A DNA stretch of 64,000 bases from Sneathiella glossodoripedis JCM 23214 (GTDB taxonomy: Bacteria > Pseudomonadota > Alphaproteobacteria > Sneathiellales > Sneathiellaceae), in the NCBI RefSeq assembly GCF_000616095.1, contig NZ_BAMS01000006.1, positions 87,930 through 151,929 on the forward strand, written 5' to 3'. Made by a program: the position numbers and the translations under genes. Below are positions 1 to 7,704 of the stretch, piece after piece (position 1 is the first letter of the stretch; every line of letters begins with the position of its first letter). Under the pieces are notes generated by a model. The model ran no database searches. It was not told the origin of the DNA and was given only the letters and a program-made list of their open reading frames with translations.

Positions 1-423
1 AAGGTTTCTGATCTTGTCAGAACCGCCGATCGGTTCGTTGCTGGTGCTGTTTTTGTGTTTGCGGAAAGCAGACGTTATCAATTCGAACAATTTAACGTGA
101 CTACTCACAGGTGCTGTTTTTTCAATAACACCATCAAGCCCGTTTTCTTTTATCTGAGCCACATCTGCTGGCTCATCAACGCTGATGATCACTGGGCTGC
201 CGCCGCTCATTCGGCGGAGTTTCGTCAAGGTTTGTGAGCTTTTGTCGGGAAGGGTGTTGCTGCCAACGACAACCAGATCATAGCCTGACTTCTTAAGCGA
301 GCTTTGAAGTTGGTCGTAGGTATCACAGTGAAGGACTTCGCAATCGGCGGAGCAGGCTTCATTCAATGCGAATTCTATTCCATCTCTAAATAAAACATGC
401 GCATCTGTCACGATAACAAGCAT
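1..423 (-). CDS. NarL/FixJ-type response regulator, atypical receiver (3' end outside window)
   Basis: The reading frame is open from an ATG at 421-423 to the left edge (141 codons), so the C-terminus is cut off. The N-terminus (TDAHVLFRDGIEFAL) is typical of the receiver domain of NarL/LuxR-type regulators, and the conserved Lys is present at residue 102 (GVIEKTAP). The phospho-acceptor position, normally Asp in the LLDLxMP motif, aligns with Ser55 (VVVGSNTLP), and only one of the usual two acidic residues of the first loop remains (Asp7). A GGGGG stretch 8 bases before the ATG is a good ribosome-binding site. An HTH output domain is expected beyond the edge but is not visible. Family call is firm; phosphorylation-independent action is inferred from the missing Asp. 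Confidence 0.8.
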   Translation of the reverse strand, partial: MLVIVTDAHVLFRDGIEFALNEACSADCEVLHCDTYDQLQSSLKKSGYDLVVVGSNTLPDKSSQTLTKLRRMSGGSPVIISVDEPADVAQIKENGLDGVIEKTAPVSSHVKLFELITSAFRKHKNSTSNEPIGGSDKIRNL

Positions 424-544
424 GTTAAAATCCCCCAATGCTGGCACCGCCAAATTCGATGACATAATATGGTGTAATGCACCTTATGAGGGTAACCCAA
501 ACTGTGATGCGAGTATAGGTTTTTTTCTGTTACCTCAAGACCTG

Positions 545-1879
545 TTAAGTATAACCGCGTAAATCATTAAATTGCCGAACGGCAAATGAGTCTGTCATAC
601 CGGAAACAAAATCAGTAATATCAAGCAACCATTCATAAAGGGGCTTGGACTGCTGGCGCTGATTGCCAAATAAATTCATGACCACTTTTGAGCGCGGGGA
701 AGGCGAGGTCCCATTTCTCAAATACTGTTCCCACTCGGAATTAGCGATGAAGAAGGCATCAAGCATTGTATTGAGAATTTCTGATCCTCTTAACTCCGCC
801 TGAATCCTTTCACGATGATTGAAAATGCGACTTTTACAGAGGTTTTCGACCTCTTTAAAGATTGAAGCGTTCATGGAATAGCTGAGCAGATCTTTCTTGA
901 AAGTACCGGCTAGAATTTCCCCTTCAAAATCTGCGAAAATTGAGGAAACCTCACCGATAAGATGCCCAATGCATTTAGCGCGGAGATACGAAATTTTCTC
1001 AGAATTATCGGTGATTTCGCCGTAACGGTGAGGGGCTTCAGCCAACAGGCGCAGCATTAGATCTTCTGTTTCATCAAATTCCAGTCGACCAAGCTTGTAG
1101 CCATCTTCGATATCTACAACCGAATAACAAATATCATCGGCAGCTTCTACCAGATAGGTCAAAGGGTGCCGGCACCAATATGTTTCAGTTCCACGACGGA
1201 TAAGGCCAAGTTCTTCTGCTATTTCTTCAAACTCGGGTATTTCCGACTGCATAATACCAAATTTTTTACCGGCCTGATCATCCTCAATTTGGCCGCTGAT
1301 TATTGAAGTTCTAGGGTATTTCATAAAGGTGCCAAGAGTTGCGTAAGTGAGGCGAAGACCACCGTCGTGGCGCCAGTTTTGCAACTTGGTTAAAACACGA
1401 AATCCTTGCGCATTTCCTTCAAAATTCAGGAAGTCCATTTTTTGCGGAGGGGAGAGTTCATCAAGTTGCCCCTGCGCATTGGGTTTGACGTTGAACCAGT
1501 GACGAATTGTATCCTCGCCAAAATGGCCAAAAGGCGGGTTTCCTATATCATGTGCCAGGCAGGCAGCAGATACGATATGTCCAAATTCAGCGGCCGTGTA
1601 ATCACTATTTTTAAGATGTCGGTCGATCACAACCTGTCCTGCGTTGGCGCCCAAGGATCGCCCAACTGAAGCAACTTCCATCGAATGGGTAAGACGCGTT
1701 CTAACATAATCGCTTTCGGACATCGAATGGACCTGAGTTTTATCCTGCAGCCGGCGAAAAGCGCTGGAGAAGACAATTCTGTCCTGATCTTTGTGAAAAG
1801 GGCTTCGGGAAGCGGAAACTGGGTCGTTGAGCTGCTGGCCATATCGTTTGCTTGACAGCAGCTTGTACCAATCCATCAT
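545..1879 (-). CDS. dgt: Deoxyguanosinetriphosphate triphosphohydrolase (dGTPase)
   Basis: 444-residue HD-domain nucleotide hydrolase that removes triphosphate from dGTP or other dNTPs in the cytoplasm and so trims the dNTP pool. The N-terminal signature (SPFHKDQDRIVFSSAFRRL, about residues 26-44) is characteristic. The metal-binding residues follow as His65 (RLTHSMEVA) and His110-Asp111 (CLAHDIGNPPFGH), with a downstream Asp in EAADDICYSVVD. Length fits the long, E. coli-like subgroup. Two ATGs stand side by side at the start (1877-1879 and 1874-1876); the first is used here. It is followed on the same strand by the atypical regulator at the left edge, with about 120 bases between them. Confidence 0.93.
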   Translation of the reverse strand: MMDWYKLLSSKRYGQQLNDPVSASRSPFHKDQDRIVFSSAFRRLQDKTQVHSMSESDYVRTRLTHSMEVASVGRSLGANAGQVVIDRHLKNSDYTAAEFGHIVSAACLAHDIGNPPFGHFGEDTIRHWFNVKPNAQGQLDELSPPQKMDFLNFEGNAQGFRVLTKLQNWRHDGGLRLTYATLGTFMKYPRTSIISGQIEDDQAGKKFGIMQSEIPEFEEIAEELGLIRRGTETYWCRHPLTYLVEAADDICYSVVDIEDGYKLGRLEFDETEDLMLRLLAEAPHRYGEITDNSEKISYLRAKCIGHLIGEVSSIFADFEGEILAGTFKKDLLSYSMNASIFKEVENLCKSRIFNHRERIQAELRGSEILNTMLDAFFIANSEWEQYLRNGTSPSPRSKVVMNLFGNQRQQSKPLYEWLLDITDFVSGMTDSFAVRQFNDLRGYT

Positions 1880-1978
1880 TTATCCATATTCCTTTTCGAT
1901 GAGTTGTCTGATTTGATATGTGCGTTGTATCGGATCTTAAAATAGGAACTTATATAGACAGAAACAAATATTAACTGC

Positions 1979-2329
1979 CTAATTTCCCCACCCCGGATAT
2001 GTAATAATTAGATCAGCCACAAGCTCTCTGTTGTTTCGGTCCATTGAGTGAAGCAGTTTGGGGAAGGAGCCGATTCCTTCTGCAAAGATACGATCAGCTT
2101 CTCTACCGTTCCAAAGTGCAACCAACAGAATTAGCATGCGCCTTTGCGCATGGGATAACTTTAAACCGCCAGCTGAATCCCGATCTTTTTCAATCTCTTT
2201 TATATCGGGTGCTATTTCGAAGTGATTTGTTAACCTGTCTAGGTCACTATCTTTAGGAGTAAAGTAACGTTCGAGCTGATTGTATGTGATCGCCGCTTTT
2301 AGGGTTTCTGTAAAATCTTCCTCGTGCAA
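1979..2329 (-). CDS. Hypothetical protein, 116 aa, TTG start
   Basis: I do not recognise a family. The frame upstream is closed by a TAA at 2342-2344 and there is no ATG or GTG before residue 65, so the start must be the TTG at 2327-2329; an AAAGG about 10 bases upstream supports it. The protein is acidic at its N-terminus and has a hydrophobic alpha-helical stretch in the middle (RRMLILLVALW, about residues 63-73), but no signal peptide or clear membrane span. It lies 100 bases upstream of dgt on the same strand and is divergent from the CheY-like gene at 2392, which suggests a shared promoter region at 2330-2391. Confidence 0.6.
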   Translation of the reverse strand: MHEEDFTETLKAAITYNQLERYFTPKDSDLDRLTNHFEIAPDIKEIEKDRDSAGGLKLSHAQRRMLILLVALWNGREADRIFAEGIGSFPKLLHSMDRNNRELVADLIITYPGWGN

Positions 2330-2391
2330 AGCTTGATACCTTTATGATTCGAGCAATATAGTAGTAGATGTAAACATTTGTATTTTAGGCA

Positions 2392-2756
2392 ATGAGTGAA
2401 AAGCGCGCATTAATAATCGACGACGAAAAACTATTTGCTGACTTTGTGAAGCAGGTAGCTGAAGGCATGGGATATGATGTGCGGGTAACCGACCAGGCCG
2501 ATACCTTCAAGGAAACTTTCAAAAATTTTGATCCAACCGTTATTATACTTGATATGGTCATGCCGGGCGTTGAAGGAATTGAGCTGGTTAATTGGCTAGC
2601 TGAAGTCGGGTGTTCCGCAAAGATTATGGTGGTTACGGGTTACAATCCCAATTATGTTGATTTTGCAAAAACCATTGGTAGCGCCCGTGGTCTTTCTTCA
2701 GTCCAAAGTTATACCAACCTATAAGTCTGGCTGATTTAAGGGAAGCCTTGTCGTAG
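2392..2756 (+). CDS. CheY-like single-domain response regulator (frameshifted)
   Basis: Stand-alone receiver: acidic pair (IIDDEKLF, residues 9-10), phospho-acceptor Asp54 (IILDMVMPG) and switch Thr (VVTGYN) are all present, so it should accept phosphate from a histidine kinase. In the first frame the protein ends at 2724 with a non-homologous tail. From about 2706 the -1 frame encodes KLYQPISLADLREALS and stops at 2756, restoring the conserved Lys/Pro-containing last strand and helix. One extra A in the AAA run at 2705-2707 joins both parts into a normal 121-residue receiver. This is most likely a sequence error, otherwise a recent mutation. An AGG before the ATG serves as ribosome-binding site. 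Confidence 0.85.
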
Positions 2757-2833
2757 AGCCGCCCTCAAGTGGCTTGCTTTTCAAAAAACACTGTGAAATT
2801 ATGATCGCAATATTGCGCTCGACTGCGAGCGGA

Positions 2834-2969
2834 ATGTTCTCAGGGCAGGGTGAAAGTCCCTACCGGCGGTGAAAGCAAATGCTTAAGCCCGCGAGCGCTC
2901 AATGATTGAGGTCAGCAGATTTGGTGTAAATCCAAAGCCGACGGTTACAGTCCGGATGAAAGAGAACAT
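2834..2969 (+). promoter_or_regulatory. FMN riboswitch (RFN element)
   Basis: All conserved blocks of the FMN aptamer occur in order: CTCAGGGCAGGGTGAAAGTC near 2839, CCTACCGGCGGT, AGCCCGCGAGCGC near 2885, GGTCAGCAGA, a GCCGACGGTTACAGT block and TCCGGATGAAAGAG. The closing stem P1 is perfect over 8 bp (2834-2841 with 2962-2969). It lies about 90 bases upstream of the lumazine synthase start and is expected to lower ribH expression when FMN is plentiful. Confidence 0.97.
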
Positions 2970-3012
2970 GATAATCTCACTCGTGACAGAGATGTCTCGT
3001 TGAGGATTAATG

Positions 3013-3054
3013 TTTTGCCTTGAGTTTTTGATGATTTTTGAAACTGAGGCAAAA
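3013..3054 (+). promoter_or_regulatory. Hairpin that masks the ribH ribosome-binding site
   Basis: The 5' arm TTTTGCCT (3013-3020) pairs with AGGCAAAA (3047-3054), and the stem continues as AGTTT (3023-3027) with AAACT (3041-3045) after a small asymmetric bulge. The likely Shine-Dalgarno GAGG (3046-3049) lies inside the 3' arm, 7 bases before the ATG at 3057. This has the layout of the expression platform of a translation-controlling riboswitch. No U-tract follows, so transcription termination is unlikely. Confidence 0.65.
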
Positions 3055-3056
3055 AA

Positions 3057-3569
3057 ATGAACGAAAAGAATAATTCCGACAGTCTTCATTCAGCGGTCAA
3101 GAACTCAACTCGTAAAATTGCTGTTATTCAGGCGAACTGGCACATAGATATTGTATCGAATGCCACTGGATCCTTTATTCAGGATCTCGTGAAAGCCGGT
3201 TTGACTGAACAGAGAATTGATGTGATTGATGTCCCTGGAAGTCTGGAAATTCCTTTAATGGCGCAAAAGCTTGCTAAGAGTAATTCGCATGATTTGATTA
3301 TGGCGACCGGTCTCATAGTTGATGGTGGTATTTACCGTCATGATTTTGTCTCCAGAACAGTGCTGGATGGTATGATGAGAGTGCAGCTGGATACAGAAGT
3401 TCCGGTGCTCTCTGTTGTGCTAACACCGCACAATTTCCAAGAGGTGCCAGCACATATGGAGTTTTTTGCAAATCACTTTGTTCAGAAAGGGCAAGAAGCG
3501 GCAAAGGCTGCCATTCAAACTTTGAATACATTCGCTACCCTTCAACAGCCTGATCGTCTGGCTTCGTGA
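3057..3569 (+). CDS. ribH: 6,7-dimethyl-8-ribityllumazine synthase, type II (RibH2-like)
   Basis: Condenses the ribityl-diaminouracil intermediate with dihydroxybutanone phosphate in the penultimate step of riboflavin synthesis. The substrate-binding segments are visible: IQANWHIDIV (about residues 24-33), VPGSLEIPL, VDGGIYRHDFV and SVVLTPHNFQ. The VDGGIYRHDFV and LTPH segments resemble the RibH2 subclass of rhizobia and Brucella rather than the usual RibH1. It has a roughly 16-residue N-terminal extension. It stands alone, without other rib genes in the window, under the FMN riboswitch at 2834-2969, which suggests a second, FMN-responsive lumazine synthase. The next gene is on the opposite strand, ending 2 bases away. 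Confidence 0.94.
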   Translation: MNEKNNSDSLHSAVKNSTRKIAVIQANWHIDIVSNATGSFIQDLVKAGLTEQRIDVIDVPGSLEIPLMAQKLAKSNSHDLIMATGLIVDGGIYRHDFVSRTVLDGMMRVQLDTEVPVLSVVLTPHNFQEVPAHMEFFANHFVQKGQEAAKAAIQTLNTFATLQQPDRLAS

Positions 3570-3571
3570 TT

Positions 3572-5113
3572 TTAAATTATTTTGCTTTCGTGGTCTTTCC
3601 AGTATCGATCACGTAGCAGCCTTTTATACAGCTTTCCCGTCGGATGGCGGGGAAGCTGTTCCATAAAATTAAGTGACTTTGGACATTTGATGGGACTTAA
3701 ATGATCACGGCAGTAAGTGATGAGCTCTTCTGCCAATCGGTCATTTGCGATTGACATATTTACAGGTTGAACGACAGCTTTAACCTCCTCACCAAAATCC
3801 GCATTGGGGATGCCAAAGACAGCGACATCATAAACAGCGGGGTGATTGATGAGATGATCTTCTATTTCTTGGGGGTATATGTTGACGCCACCGGAAATGA
3901 TCATAAAACTTTTACGATCCGTGAGATACAGATATCCGTCTTCATCCAAATAACCAATATCTCCAAGCGTGCTCCAACCCTTTTCATTATAGCTTTCAGC
4001 GGTTTTTTCCGGATCGTTGTGGTACTCAAAATCCTTTCCATCGGAAAAGTAGATTGTACCGGTTTCATTGGGTGGCAGTTCTTGTCCAAAATCATTGACG
4101 ATATGAATAACGCCAATGACGGCTTTACCAACTGTACCGGGGTGTTCCAGCCATTCCTGGGGTCCGGTTGTACAATATCCGTTTCCTTCCGTGCCACCGT
4201 AATATTCATAGATAATTGGTCCCCACCATTCGAGCATTTGCCGTTTAATTTTTTCCGGGCAGGGGGCGGCTGCATGAATGGCAACTTTAAGGGAACTGAC
4301 ATCATACTGGTTACGAATTTCTTCAGGCAGCTTAAGCATGCGGACAAACATCGTCGGAACCAGTTGAGTGTGTGTAATTTTATACTTCTGAACCAGTTCC
4401 AGATAGGTTTCAGGATCAAATTTCTCCATAATCACGCATGTGCCGCCAAAACGTTGGACACGCATGTTATATCGAAGTGGTGCCGCGTGATAGAGCGGAG
4501 CCGGAGACAGATACACGACATCATTGTCAAAACTGTAGAGGGCTTTCAGGATATTGTACAAGTTATCTTCAGAGCCAATCGGATTTCCAATTTCCACCGG
4601 TTTCACGCCCTTGGGGCGCCCTGTTGTTCCCGATGAATAAAGCATGTCCGCGCCTTCACATTCGTCCTCAAGAGGCGTGATTGGATATCGTTCCGTTTCC
4701 TGTTCATAACTTGAAAAGCCTTCCGTGGTGCCATTCATCATCAGGCATTGGCGAACTGTTCTCAGGAGAGGTTTGATCTCTGTCGCTGTTTTTTCAAGAT
4801 ATGTTGAGGTAATAAATAGCTCTGCACCACAATCATTAATGATATACGCAGCTTCTTCCGCGGAGAGTCTGGAAGAAATGGCGGTGTAATACAAACCTGC
4901 TCTTTGTGCCCCCCAACAGAGTTCGTGAAAGCGGTTATTATTTTCAAGAAAGAACGCGATGTGGTCGCCGATTTTCAGCCCCTGAGCACGCAAAAACTGG
5001 GCAACCTGATTAGATCGCTCATCTAGCTGTTGGTAGGTTATTACCTCGCCTGTGCTGGCCATTATTACCGCAGCTTTATCTGGCTGAGATTTTGCAAAAT
5101 CTCTTATATGCAT
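3572..5113 (-). CDS. AMP-dependent acyl-CoA synthetase (fatty/aromatic acid-CoA ligase family)
   Basis: Activates a carboxylic acid to its CoA thioester through an acyl-adenylate. Motifs in order: P-loop-like MLYSSGTTGRPKGVKP (about 157-172), YEYYGGTEGNGYC (about 306), the hinge region GDIGYLDEDGYLYLTDRKS, GGVNIYPQEIED, and the C-terminal catalytic Lys in PTGKLYKRLL. The 513-residue length is normal. It is the last gene of a three-gene minus-strand operon with a CoA-transferase and an acyl-CoA dehydrogenase and lies downstream of a TRAP transporter on the same strand. The substrate cannot be read from sequence; a short cyclic or branched acid is possible given the alicyclic cluster 17 kb away. 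Confidence 0.88.
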   Translation of the reverse strand: MHIRDFAKSQPDKAAVIMASTGEVITYQQLDERSNQVAQFLRAQGLKIGDHIAFFLENNNRFHELCWGAQRAGLYYTAISSRLSAEEAAYIINDCGAELFITSTYLEKTATEIKPLLRTVRQCLMMNGTTEGFSSYEQETERYPITPLEDECEGADMLYSSGTTGRPKGVKPVEIGNPIGSEDNLYNILKALYSFDNDVVYLSPAPLYHAAPLRYNMRVQRFGGTCVIMEKFDPETYLELVQKYKITHTQLVPTMFVRMLKLPEEIRNQYDVSSLKVAIHAAAPCPEKIKRQMLEWWGPIIYEYYGGTEGNGYCTTGPQEWLEHPGTVGKAVIGVIHIVNDFGQELPPNETGTIYFSDGKDFEYHNDPEKTAESYNEKGWSTLGDIGYLDEDGYLYLTDRKSFMIISGGVNIYPQEIEDHLINHPAVYDVAVFGIPNADFGEEVKAVVQPVNMSIANDRLAEELITYCRDHLSPIKCPKSLNFMEQLPRHPTGKLYKRLLRDRYWKDHESKII

Positions 5114-5146
5114 CGCTTCCCCCCATTTTCCAACGCCAGGGTGGCA

Positions 5147-6361
5147 TCAGGCAGTTTTTATTGCTTTGCTCTTAATTAGGTTATTGATTGTATCTTCTGG
5201 AACACCAGACTCAATAAGTACTTCTTTCGAATGTTCACCCAACAGGGGTGGGTGACGGCGTATGCTGCCCGGTGTTTGCGAAAACTGAGTTGGTATGCCG
5301 GTGAAACGCAGCCTTCCCTCAGTAGGGTGCTCCATTTCATGCCAGAAGTTGGTCGCGACCAGATGTGGATCGGAAATGAGATCACTCGCAGTATTAATCG
5401 GGACTGCAGGAATTCCGGCTTCGTCTAGCATTGATAGCCACTCTTCAGCAGTGCGTGTTTCGATTATGTCAGAGAGAATAGAATACAGTTCATCAATGTT
5501 TGCCAATCTTTTGGAAATGCTGCAAAAGCGGGGGTCCTGCATGAGCTCGGGTCGCTCGGCCAGATCAAAAAACGCTTTCCACTGTTTGTCGACATAGGGC
5601 AACACGCCAATCATTTTGTTATCCTTGGTCTTGTATGGATGGCGCGTCGGAGAAGTGGCTCGTGGGTATCCTGCTGTTCCCTGCGGGGGAATAAAATGTT
5701 CTCCATAAATATGTTCCAGCATGTGAAATTGGACCATAGTCTCGAACATAGGGACTTTGACTTCTTGTCCTCTGCCTGTCCGCTCTTTGTGAAAGAGCGC
5801 CATTGTGATCGCATAAACGACAGTCAGACCGGTTGCTTTGTCGGCTAATACAGTAGGCATATAGGATGGCCGTCCGACCAGATCGCTTTGGGTTGCGGCA
5901 ATTCCACTTACGCCCTGAATCATATCGTCATAAGCAGGCTTGTTCGCATAAGGACCATCCTGTGAAAACCCAAATGCACCGCAATAAATGATACCCGGAT
6001 TTATTTTTTTAACTTCTTCGTAACTGAGGCCTAGCCGATTAACTGCGGAAGGGCGCATGTTGTGAACAAAAACGTCTACAGTTTTCAGAAATTCGACAAA
6101 AGCTGCTTTGCCGTCTTTATTTTTCAGGTCAATGGACAGGCTTCGTTTATTTCGGTTTGCATGCATGTATACAGCGGCCATGCCTTCTGAATGACGGGGC
6201 CCGATATCACGCGTTGTATCACCATCCAAGCCTTCTATTTTTATGACGTCAGCACCGTGATCTGCCAGAATTTGTGTCGCAAAAGGCCCGAGCAGGACGG
6301 AAGTTAAGTCCGCGATTTTTACCCCACTTAAAGGGCCGTCGCTTTGAGAATGTGTGTTCAT
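5147..6361 (-). CDS. Family III CoA-transferase (CaiB/BaiF)
   Basis: Moves CoA between acyl-CoA and a free acid. Family features are the N-terminal GVKIADLTSVLLGPFATQIL block, GADVIKIEGLDGDTTR, NRNKRSLSIDLKN and the segment PAYDDMIQGVSGI holding the expected catalytic Asp. I start it at the ATG 6359-6361, where the homologous part begins shortly after; the frame is open to 6409 but that would overlap the upstream dehydrogenase by about 38 bases and add a non-homologous tail. It is the middle gene of the ligase/transferase/dehydrogenase operon. Having both a ligase and a CoA-transferase gives the pathway two possible ways to make its CoA ester. Confidence 0.9.
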   Translation of the reverse strand: MNTHSQSDGPLSGVKIADLTSVLLGPFATQILADHGADVIKIEGLDGDTTRDIGPRHSEGMAAVYMHANRNKRSLSIDLKNKDGKAAFVEFLKTVDVFVHNMRPSAVNRLGLSYEEVKKINPGIIYCGAFGFSQDGPYANKPAYDDMIQGVSGIAATQSDLVGRPSYMPTVLADKATGLTVVYAITMALFHKERTGRGQEVKVPMFETMVQFHMLEHIYGEHFIPPQGTAGYPRATSPTRHPYKTKDNKMIGVLPYVDKQWKAFFDLAERPELMQDPRFCSISKRLANIDELYSILSDIIETRTAEEWLSMLDEAGIPAVPINTASDLISDPHLVATNFWHEMEHPTEGRLRFTGIPTQFSQTPGSIRRHPPLLGEHSKEVLIESGVPEDTINNLIKSKAIKTA

Positions 6362-6371
6362 GGCTGGCCTA

Positions 6372-7538
6372 TTAGTATGATTTTGGCAGGCCGAGAGCCT
6401 TTTCCGCAATGTAGCACAGAATTAATTGTGGGCTGATTGGGGCAATACGGCAAATCATGACTTCGCGCATTAATCTTTCCACTGTAAATTCTTTGGCATA
6501 ACCTACGCCACCGTGAGTGAGAACAGCTTGCTGGCAGGCCTTAAACCCTGCTTCGCCGCCCATATATTTGGCGGCATTCGCATATGTTCCGCATTCTTGT
6601 CCACTATCGTAAAGATAAGCAGCCTTCATTGCCATCAACATGGCAGCTTCCAATTCCATCCAGTTTTCAGCCAGTGGATGCTGGATGGACTGATTTTGCC
6701 CAATTGGCCTGCCGAATACCTCACGGTCTTTGGCATATTTTGTTGCTCTGGCCAGGGCGTTCATGCCAACGCCGGCACCCTCGGCACCGATAAGAACTCT
6801 TTCTGGATTAAGGCTATGAAGCAGGTAATAAAACCCTTTACCCTCTTCCCCAACGAGATCTTCTTTTGGGATCGGCAGGTCATTAATAAAGACTTCGTTT
6901 GAGTCTACAGCTTTTCGCCCCATTTTTTCGATGACACGGACATCACAATGTTCGCGGTTCAAGTCGGTATAGAAGATGGACAATCCATCGGTGGGTTTCT
7001 TGCACTCTTCGATTGGTGTTGTCCTTGCAAGAAGCATTATTTTGTCTGCTTCTTGTCCAGTTGTTGTCCACATTTTTTGCCCGTTGGCAATGTAGTGGTC
7101 TTTATTCCACACAGCCTTTGTCTGGATCGCAGAAGTGTTAAGGCCGGAATTAGGTTCGGTTACACCAAAACAGGTTTTGATCTTCCCTTGGATCAGATCA
7201 GGTAACCATCGTTCTTTTTGTTCCTGATTACCAAATACGACAATAGGATGCGGACCAAAAATATTTATATGAATTGCGGAGGCTGCAGACATGCCACCAG
7301 GTGACTTGGCAACCTCATGCATCATTATAGCGGCCTCTGTCACACCTAGATTGGCGCCACCAAACTCCTCAGGCATTGTAATGCCGAGCCAGCCAGCATC
7401 AGCCATGGCTTTGTGAAATTCGTGCGGAAATTCACCCGTACGATCATGGTCGTGCCAATATTCATCATTAAAACGTGCGCAAAGTCCGGCCACGTTATCC
7501 CGAATTGAGAGCTGATCATCAGTTAATGAAAAGTCCAT
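6372..7538 (-). CDS. Acyl-CoA dehydrogenase
   Basis: FAD-dependent alpha,beta-dehydrogenation of an acyl-CoA. The N-terminal helical domain, the FAD/substrate motifs CFGVTEPNSGLN (about 123-134) and KMWTTTGQEAD, and the C-terminal domain with REVFGRPIGQNQSIQHPLA and LTHGGVGYAKEF are all present. The usual catalytic Glu near the C-terminus (EGT motif) is replaced by RIAPISPQ; Glu253 in LIGAEGAGVG is a plausible alternative base, as in other subfamilies with the base in the earlier helix. First gene of the operon with the CoA-transferase and ligase; electrons would go to ETF, which is not encoded here. Confidence 0.92.
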   Translation of the reverse strand: MDFSLTDDQLSIRDNVAGLCARFNDEYWHDHDRTGEFPHEFHKAMADAGWLGITMPEEFGGANLGVTEAAIMMHEVAKSPGGMSAASAIHINIFGPHPIVVFGNQEQKERWLPDLIQGKIKTCFGVTEPNSGLNTSAIQTKAVWNKDHYIANGQKMWTTTGQEADKIMLLARTTPIEECKKPTDGLSIFYTDLNREHCDVRVIEKMGRKAVDSNEVFINDLPIPKEDLVGEEGKGFYYLLHSLNPERVLIGAEGAGVGMNALARATKYAKDREVFGRPIGQNQSIQHPLAENWMELEAAMLMAMKAAYLYDSGQECGTYANAAKYMGGEAGFKACQQAVLTHGGVGYAKEFTVERLMREVMICRIAPISPQLILCYIAEKALGLPKSY

Positions 7539-7653
7539 TTTTTGGTCCTTTTTATTTTTATTTTTATGAAGCTACACTGCACGAACTCAGCTCAGCGATC
7601 AAGCTTTCCTAGTGAAAATTGACGATATTTCGGATTAAATTCTTATATCTGAA

Positions 7654-7690
7654 CAAAAAAGGCCCGCATTTTACTGCGGGCCTTTTCTTT
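7654..7690 (-). terminator. Rho-independent terminator after dctM
   Basis: GGCCCGC (7661-7667) pairs with GCGGGCC (7676-7682), extended by A:U pairs and followed on the minus strand by a run of T. It ends the TRAP transcript and separates it from the downstream acyl-CoA dehydrogenase operon, which therefore needs its own promoter in 7539-7650. Confidence 0.88.
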
Positions 7691-7704
7691 TTTGATAGTT
7701 TGGC

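Noticed and set aside
2700..2710. Programmed -1 frameshift in the CheY-like gene
   Set aside because: The site CCAAAG is not an X-XXY-YYZ slippery sequence in the right frame and no downstream pseudoknot is obvious.
3767..4636. 289-codon open frame on the plus strand
   Set aside because: It lies entirely antisense to the acyl-CoA synthetase, its protein has no family-like motifs, and the minus-strand gene is clear.
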